Source: Cyathus striatus (taxonomy: Eukaryota > Basidiomycota > Agaricomycetes > Agaricales > Nidulariaceae). From it: 64,000 bases of DNA. This document shows positions 55,738 to 64,000 of the stretch, piece by piece. Position 1 is the stretch's first letter. The number at the start of each line of letters is the position of its first letter. The notes beneath the pieces are model-generated. The model made no database searches. It worked only from the letters and a program-made list of their open reading frames with translations, and was not told the DNA's origin. The position numbers and the translations under genes are program-made. The stretch is taken from NCBI GenBank assembly GCA_025738555.1, contig JAOVFP010000002.1:3472001-3536000 (forward strand), given 5' to 3'.

Positions 55738-56606
55738 ATGGGCCTTTCCATATCTTCCCTCTTCTCCTCTCTTTCGTCGCTGGTTCGATGGGGGAAGGAT
55801 CAGGATGTACGCATTCTCATGCTCGGCTTGGATTCCGCTGGAAAGGTCTGGCCTCCCATACGTGGTCTTCCTCCTCACTTGCTCACCTTTCCTCTCTACA
55901 GACCACCATCCTCTACAGACTTCAGGTACTGCTCTTCATCATTTCTGCCATTTATGCACTCACAGTCCATAGATTGGAGAAGTTGTTTCAACAATACCGA
56001 GTATGTCAGCCCCACGTTCCGAAATTGCTGTTGACTAAATTCATCTGTAGCCATTGGGTTTAACGTCGAAACTGTTCAGGTATGTGAGTTGTTATCGTAT
56101 CTTTGCCAACGCTAGAGCGAGCTACAGTACAAAAATATCAAATTTCAAGTCTGGGATCTCGGTGGGCAGTCGAGTATCCGGTAAGCCTCCAAACATCCAG
56201 AATTACCCTTGTTCTCACCGCTCTATCTCAGTCCATACTGGCGGTGTTACTTTCCAAACACCTCTGCTATTATCTACGTCATAGACTCATCCGATCATAC
56301 ACGACTTACAACATCTCGCACTGAGCTGTTGACGATGCTGTCTGAAGAAGAGCTGAAAGGCGTGCCGCTGTTGGTGTTCTGCAATAAGCAAGACGTTGAA
56401 GGTGCTCTCAAACCCGAGGAAATCAGTGAACATCTGGGTCTTGCTGGCGGAGAGAAATCACGTCCTTGGAGTGTGAGGGGAAGCTGTGCAACGAAAGGCG
56501 AGGGTTTAGAAGATGGGTTAGATTGGTGTGTATCCAAGTGTTCTTGATGTGAATGTATGCTCACCTACAGCACTTCAGGCTTGTAAATGCGATACAACAA
56601 AAATGA
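55738..56606 (+). CDS. ARL1: ARF-like small GTPase ARL1
   Basis: Seven exons (55738-55845, 55902-55925, 55973-56000, 56051-56079, 56128-56180, 56232-56525, 56579-56606) encode 187 residues, four of them 24-53 nt. Gly2 permits N-myristoylation (MGLSISSLF). GTP-binding motifs are GLDSAGKTT (P-loop), PTIGFNVETV (switch 1), WDLGGQSSIRPYWRCY (switch 2 and Arl1-type triad) and CNKQD. A slightly extended loop EKSRPWSVRGSCATKG precedes GLEDGLDWLVNAIQ. Arl1 recruits GRIP golgins at the trans-Golgi. The last intron starts within the TGG codon for Trp (TG|GTGTGT). Confidence 0.93.
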
Positions 56607-56880
56607 TCTCATACTTTACGACTTCTTGCTTTCCCTTTGCATTTCCCTTCTTATTTTGCCACACTTGTCGACTGCACTGGAATACCATAATTGTAATTTA
56701 TTTCGACTTCATTTTATTACCGGACATCGACGCAATTCTTTTTATTTCTTGTCATCGTCGGACGGCATATACATTTATGCTAAATCCAAAATATTTTTAG
56801 CAGCTCCAAAGGTACAATATAATACATTTGAAAGTAAGTATAATACAGCAATAATTTCAAGCAAGGTTGTAGCTGTTTTC
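56607..56880. other. convergent 3' spacer, ARL1 / CDT2
   Basis: About 270 bases of AT-rich sequence between two stop codons. No other feature. Confidence 0.45.
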
Positions 56881-58704
56881 TCAAGTGCACCAACTCCAAT
56901 CCCATCTTTTCTCCTCTGGATCTTCTTGACAACTTCTATATACCTCTACATCTGGTCTCCAGACGCGTACAGTCCCATCGTCTGCGCAAGTGGCTAAAGC
57001 ATTCTCAGCCCAGTCCAAAGCTCCTACTTCTCCTCTTTGGCCTCGAAGCTCTATTCCTTCTTGTTCCTGTCCCCATAACTGGGGACTCGCAGCATTCGAG
57101 ATATCAAACAAAAAGTTACTTCCTTTAGTTCCGGTTCCACCGCTACCTAACCAGCGCCCGCAAGGAGACACAGCCAGTCCGACGTAGAAGGAGTTTGTTT
57201 GCATTCCTGGATGTGTGTACCCGATTGGAAGTGCATCAAGAGAGGGCAGAGTGAAAGTGTGTATACGTGAATCTACACCTAACGCAAAAATGAGGCCTGC
57301 TGTTGGGCCTGTGCCAACAGCAACACTTATCAGACCCCTAGAACGTTTTGAACCGTGAAGTGCAGTTGGATCAACAGCGGTCGAATAAAGGCAAGAAGGT
57401 GCCCTAGTTTTGGCTGTCTTCGTTTTTCTCGTAGATGGCGGTGTGCGCAGGTCCCAGTATCGCAGAACCCTAATACCCATCGCAAGTCAGATGAACTATT
57501 ACGTGCTAGTACGGCGGTGGCTTACCCATCAGCAGATCCGCTACTGACAAGTCCGTATATATCGGACTCGGGGTAGAGAAGGCTGGTAACGCTCTTTGGA
57601 GCAGGCACGTTCTTCTTTCCGCGTCGTGGCTTGGGTTTTCCCAAATCTTCATGAGCACCGGGAATGGTGACAACAGGCGCACAAGCAGTCAGACTATCTG
57701 TTCCCCTCTTTTCGCCCACGCGTAGATCCCAAAGACATATGGCGCCATCTCTGCCTCCTGTTGCCAACAAGTCCGAGTGCTTGCTATCCCAAGACACACA
57801 TTTAACGGTGCCGCTATGACCGTGTAAGACATGGGTGATGGTTTCGTGCTCTACCGAAGTTATCCTTGTGGACTGATCGCCAGAACATGTTGCAAGAAGC
57901 GTGTCTGTCATATTCCATTTTACATCGAAAACACCATTGTGATGCAATTGCAAGCTAGTTCTCTGAGGCTCTGGATTTACGGAAGAGATCCATCAGCAAA
58001 TGTCACTTGCAATAGACATGTGGCATACCGATATCCCAGTCCTTTCGCCTCGCAGTATTCAATACATGGACTGTTCCTTGCTCTGTCGCCACTGCCAGGA
58101 GGGGAGTACCCCCATTTCTGGCACCTATACATATTGATATCAAAAATAGTTCTTACGTGGCATATGCGGCAACTTACTATGTGTATATGAACATGCATAT
58201 GGAGGAGTGAGAAAGGAATTTGCATCGACAGATTGGCATTTGAAAACGTCAGATTTGTGAGAAGACACAAAAGAGCGAAGCAGAGACAATGTCGATTCTA
58301 AAGGCAAATGGGATTCATATATGGAACTTGTAATAGAACACCAACGTACCTTCCAGACGCGTGTATGACCCGACGGGCCTTGAAAGGAAAGTTCTATGTC
58401 TTTGAATTGGAGTAAATCTCTTCCCCCTGGCCCTCAGCACTGCGGTATCATCCGTTTCCACGTCACTATCATCGTCAACAGAGAATGCGTTTTCCACCGG
58501 TTGAGATGAAAAGAGGGATTTGGGTATATTTCGTGACTTGGAGCCAAGAGCACTAAGCTTGCGTTTTCTCGGGCATCTGTCGTCTGGTGGGGTGGGGATG
58601 GCAAAAAAGAGCTTCGGCTGGGTAGGGGTGCGCTCGATATTTGTACATGTCTCCAAAGCAGGGCGGGCAGGATGGACTGGTGAGGAGCTTGGACTGGGAA
58701 GCAT
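56881..58704 (-). CDS. CDT2/DTL-like WD40 protein
   Basis: Five exons (58704-58350, 58297-58178, 58124-58029, 57970-57526, 57469-56881) give 534 residues. A Ser/Pro-rich N-terminus (about 1-115) precedes WD40 repeats: LLAVATEQGTVHVLNT, HHNGVFDVKWNMTDTLLATC, GHSGTVKCVSWDSKHSDLLA then GGRDGAICLWDLR, VSSGSADGVLRYWDLR and GALDWAENALATCADDGTVR. WDLR is the WDXR motif used to dock on DDB1, and the organisation is that of Cdt2, the PCNA-dependent substrate receptor of CRL4 that destroys Cdt1 and Spd1. Assignment is by repeat order and WDXR motifs. Another DCAF is possible. Confidence 0.78.
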
Positions 58705-59179
58705 TGTGAAGGACAGAATTGGATTATAAATAAAGTATAATAATGGAGCACGTTGGGGTATGAGGACTGGGAATGGAGAATGGGGACTGACAGTGATCAA
58801 CGAGTGGACGACAATACACAACGCGTCGAGTGCAGACAAATATTGTACAATAAATGACCGTGTCATTCACGTGACTTTCTCTCAATTTTACTGAGCCGAC
58901 TTCAAAGTTCAAAACTTCAAATCCATTTATGAGACTAAAGTAATATATATAATATTAATAGTTGGTTGTGTAGGGCATTGTAGATTGCGTGTAGTCTGTA
59001 GTCTGTAGACTGGTGAACACGAGCAAGTCGACTGTAGCTGCCATCTCTCCAGCCGCTTTCGGCCGAAAACACGTTGTTCGCGAGGCGGAACTGTCGACTT
59101 TGCCCACCCGCTCTTCAGGCTGAGCACATATATTAGCTCTTTCTTTTCTCTTCGTATACCCCTTTCATTTCTGACAGTC
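58705..59179. promoter_or_regulatory. bidirectional promoter, CDT2 / LYS12
   Basis: 475 bases between start codons. An ATATATATAATATTAATA AT-rich block at about 58944-58961 and CT-rich text upstream of the LYS12 ATG are the only marked features. Confidence 0.35.
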
Positions 59180-60746
<1,567 letters not shown>

Positions 60747-60847
60747 CTTACTAACAGGGTAGTGATGTACTTGTAATGTTCTCTTACATGAGATGGCAAT
60801 ATATATTGCACTGCTCGTACATCATATACACACATACTAGTTCATGA

Positions 60848-61990
60848 TCATATAGGTGCGGGTTGTCGTCTTCGATAAGGGGACTGAAGACCAGGCGGCA
60901 AAACAGCATACATTCTCGGATCGGCAGTGCTGGGCGCTACCCTGTCCTCTGGCAAGGGGGCAGTGAAGGAGCGGGGGGCGCTCGGCGTGGTTCCTCGAAC
61001 CTAGGAGCGGGTATTCTCCTTCCTTTGGGGCGAGGGCCTTCAGGAGCCACTGAACTGCGGGGCACGACCCATCCGGGAGGTAGGTTGGTGGCGGTGGTGG
61101 GTGTTCTTGCATATGCATGATGAGAGAACACGGGTGCAGATGTAGGGGTAAGAGGGTCCTTCAGGAAGGGATGATGCCTTGAAAGCCAACTCCTGCGACG
61201 GTGAGCCGGTGTGTTGGGTGACCTTTTCTTTCGGTCGGACAAACCAGGTATGGGGCGACCGAGAGGTGGGACAATCAGTGCTCGGGGAGGTACTCTCACT
61301 TTCCTTCTTGACTGGTCAGGGTCGGTGAAGAGAGGATGTGTGTCGATGGGGGAGCTTGGGAGGGGCTTCTGGGGGAACGTTGATGCGGTCCTGGTATCCT
61401 CTCTCGAGGATGCTGGGATACTTTGGTTTAGGAGCGGAAGCGGCTCGCTGAGGCTTTTCGACATACTCTATGGGACTGGGGGAAAGAGGGGGGAACTGTA
61501 TGGGAATGGGGGACGTTTCCTGGTTGGACTGGGAGCGTTTTCCATTGCGAGACCAGATGGCGCGAAGTTTGTCCAAGTGAGATGGGGCTGGTGCGGGGGT
61601 CCGTGGAGTAGCGACCCTCGCGGGCATGTCGTGATCGAGTTTCCACCACTCAGAGTCCTTCTCACCTTTAGCATCTAGGATCCACCAGCCAGGGGTCCTT
61701 GCGGACTTGCCCTTTTCTTCGTCGCCGGATAGTCGACGTCTCCTCCATAAGAAGAAGAGGAAGGCGAGGGTGAGGACGGCGGCAAGGGCAAAGACGACGC
61801 CAAGGGCTATGGCAACACCATTGGGGTGTGGCTGCACGGTGGTAGTGGAGACGGCCCGGCTGGAAAGGAGGATGAATATGGAATTGGAGCAGACGAGAGG
61901 GAAAGATATACACTGGATGATGAGCGGGAAGGAACTGATGAATGTTGCGAACATCCTGAGCAGCGTATCCTGAATGAGCGAGGAAAGCAT
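60848..61990 (-). CDS. single-pass membrane protein, unknown function (two frame changes)
   Basis: The frame opens at 61990. An N-terminal hydrophobic region and a clear transmembrane helix (VAIALGVVFALAAVLTLAFL, about residues 58-79) end in FFLWRRRR, a stop-transfer sequence. A cytoplasmic tail follows, rich in Pro, Ser and Arg (GWWILDAKGEKDSEWW, LDKLRAIWSRN, YPSILERGYQD). The tail reads best if the frame changes near 61371-61375 (run of five G on the plus strand), giving PSSPIDTHPLFTDPDQ, and again at the six-G run 60973-60978, giving SFTAPLPEDR and the end YAVLPPGLQSPYRRRQPAPI. This layout resembles SKG6-like basidiomycete membrane proteins. No enzymatic domain is seen. Confidence 0.55.
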
Positions 61991-62391
61991 AAAGAATGAA
62001 GAACCAGCTCCAAGTTGTGGACATCATGAATACAGCACGAAGACACCTGGTCTTGCGTCACAGACGGTGCTGAGATGGTGAGGGGGGGGAGAGAAACCAG
62101 TCTGGGGGAGAATGGCTTCGGCTGGGAGTATATAACGGTCGGCTAGGCGGGGAGCACAGCCTCGAGTGATAGTGATAGATGGAGACGTACTCTGTTTCAG
62201 CTGGGATGGATCAATGCAGGGCTACTGGTTGGTAATCTAATTGGTTAATGCCATTGGATATAAGTGAGTACCAGGTATGTATACTGCCACGGTGGGCTGC
62301 AATAAATGAACGCGACGCGTGACAGAGAGTGTGACAGAACGTGTTGTTATTCGACCAGGATGTGGTTCCCACTTATCTCCCATCTACCTCC
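61991..62391. promoter_or_regulatory. intergenic region between divergent genes
   Basis: 401 bases between the membrane-protein start and the proline-rich protein start. GTATATAACGG near 62128 is TATA-like for a minus- or plus-strand start. Nothing else recognised. Confidence 0.35.
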
Positions 62392-64000
62392 ATGGCAAAA
62401 AAGGCCAGAGGAAAACAGAAACAGGACGACGCACCTTCCAAGCCCATTAAGCCAGATCCAGCCCGTATGTGTCCTTCTCTTTGTAACATATCCTTCTTCT
62501 ATAGACTCTTCTAAACCAGACAAGCAACATGACGCCTGGGGTTCTGAGACTGCACCCATTACCCACGTCGATCCCACCACTGCTCCTCCTGCTGCATGGG
62601 ACTCTGCAGATACTGGATGGGGTATGACTGCACACCAGTCACCTGCTGCCCCCAACTTGGTCTGGGATCCTCCTCTGCCTGTTCCTCCTCCGTTACCACC
62701 GGCCCCAGCGCCTTCTGCACCTCACAGCATATCTCCAGCTATAGTCGCCCATTCGGAGAATTTCTCATCAGATCTCCCTTCTAATACCAGGACGTCTGTC
62801 GCTCATTCTGAGCAGTACGATGAAGAAGAAGATGATGATGATGAATATGCCGATGAATCATGGGACCATCCCGATGATCCTGCCCCTATAATGCCTGCGG
62901 GCACACCCATCTACTCCCCCTCTCCTGCACCATCCATGAATCCTGCCCCAGCCAATCCTCCTCCTCCTCCTGCATCAGCTTCCGCCCCCCCTCCTCCCCC
63001 TTCTGTCCTCGAAATGGACGGAAGACACGGAAAGCCCCCCAGCAACAAATATTCCTCTGCAAGCGAGTATGCCAGGAAAGTGGAAGGTAAACCCCCTTCT
63101 GTCACGTCATCTACTCAGCACAAGTACAAAGTCTGGGAGTCCAAGGACGCTGTCCACTACCACCGTAAACCTCCATCTGCTTCCGTGCCCTTAACTACAC
63201 AGCCAGCACAGCCATTCAGAGCGTCTAATATACCATCACTTTCTTTGCCGCCTCCTGCCACTGCACCACCACCACCCGCCCTCAAGAATCGGAGAGACAT
63301 CCAACAAGCATACACAGAAGCAGCTGAACAAATGTCCGGACGCATCCATGGTCATCCCGCTCAGTCCCACCGACCACCCGATCAAGGTTGGGGCGCATGG
63401 CCACCTCAACCTCAACCTCAACCTCATCTTCATCCCCATCCCCATCCCCAACCGACACCAGCAGGTAGCTGGGGTGTACCAACAGCCCCAGGCCGAACAA
63501 GTAGTGCTGCTGCATGGGGTCAAGGAAGTGATTGGAATCAACCTCAACATGGTGCTGCCGCCGCCATCGCACAAAAGGCCGGTAACACCACCTGGCACTC
63601 ATGGGCTAAAGAGGCTGGAAGACCCGCCCCATCGTCACAGAGAGTACCTGAACCAGCACCACACCGTGGAAGAGAAGGCGCTGCCCACTGGGGCTCCGAT
63701 ATGCACGGCAGTCAACGCGGAGGACCAGCTCAAACCAGTCCCAGTGGGGTGGGGGAACGACAGCAGGATGGGGGGGAGGTGCCGGCTCTCAGTGGGGTGG
63801 TCATGATGATCATGAAGATTACGAAGACGGCGAAAGTGAAACCGATGAAAGTTGGACTGAAGAAGATGACGGGGAGGAAGAAGGTGTGGGAGATTATGGT
63901 GGCCGGGAGGATGAATGGGGTCGTTCAACCGCGCCTAAACAAGGAAATCAGGCTGCTGGACAAACAATGGGGCGGGGCCGCACCGGCGACGGATGGGGCA
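62392..64000 (+). CDS. proline-rich, low-complexity protein, 3' part outside window
   Basis: Exon 1 is 62392-62464. A 40-nt intron (GTATGT..TATAG) precedes exon 2 from 62505 to the edge. MAKKARGKQKQDDAPSKP opens the protein. An acidic EEEDDDDEYADESWD patch (about 165-180), poly-Pro runs, a LKNRRDIQQAYTEAAEQMSG helix, and repeated WG dipeptides follow. After the seven-G run at 63770-63776 the natural text (GSQWGGHDD, then an acidic DESWTEEDDGEEEG) lies one frame over, so one G seems to be missing. The frame is then open to the edge. No family recognised. Confidence 0.65.

Overview
This is nuclear DNA of a filamentous basidiomycete, most likely an agaricomycete. The protein-coding genes carry many introns, mostly about 45-60 nt, with GT-AG borders. 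The gene set is fungal (Lys12, Arg8, Snd2/TMEM208, Cwc21, Sfr1/Mei5) and includes genes kept in mushrooms but lost from many yeasts (METTL3, RNPS1, Cdt2, a SNAPC4-like Myb protein). All gene models below were spliced by eye, with reading phase checked across every junction.

The window has two compartments. Positions 1 to about 23,400 are AT-rich, strongly CpG-poor and made almost entirely of decayed DNA transposons, MITEs, inverted repeats and minisatellites. The centrepiece is a possible 8.5-kb element (5961-14466) bounded by related inverted ends (CAGTACTTTACGCTCC type) with subterminal AGTCCA/TGGACT repeats. It carries a gene for a protein with the CxC5 and CxC6 cysteine clusters associated with KDZ transposases, broken by two in-frame TGA codons, and a second multi-exon gene of unknown function. 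A 1.44-kb element with the same kind of termini is nested between those two genes, flanked by a perfect 8-bp target duplication (AATATACT). Other residents are a TA-duplicating MITE family (two copies), a 2.4-kb element with a long hairpin, a hAT-like transposase remnant, paired inverted-repeat elements at the left edge, and tRNA-derived SINE-like heads. Repeat copies differ largely by CG to TG/CA changes, which points to methylation-driven decay.

From about 23,675 to the right edge is a gene-dense euchromatic block of 27 genes. In order they are: eL29, TSR2, SmG, an RGG protein, RNPS1, QCR9, mitochondrial uS11, riboflavin kinase, TAF8, SNAPC4-like Myb protein, eS27, V-ATPase E, SND2/TMEM208, aspartic protease, SFR1/MEI5-like, Zn2Cys6 protein, METTL3-like m6A methyltransferase, ABHD5/CLD1-like hydrolase, CWC21/SRRM2, acetylornithine aminotransferase, 5-aminolevulinate synthase, WKF-domain protein, ARL1, CDT2, homoisocitrate dehydrogenase, a single-pass membrane protein, and a proline-rich protein cut by the window edge. 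They are mainly housekeeping functions: ribosome, snRNP/splicing, transcription, mitochondrial respiration, and arginine, lysine, heme and FMN synthesis.

Twenty of the 27 genes form ten head-to-head pairs with short shared promoters. Several genes have extremely small coding exons (3, 6, 12, 15 and 18 nt). Four genes (ARG8, HEM1, the membrane protein and the last gene) contain apparent single-base frame breaks at short G or C runs, which look more like consensus errors than true mutations.
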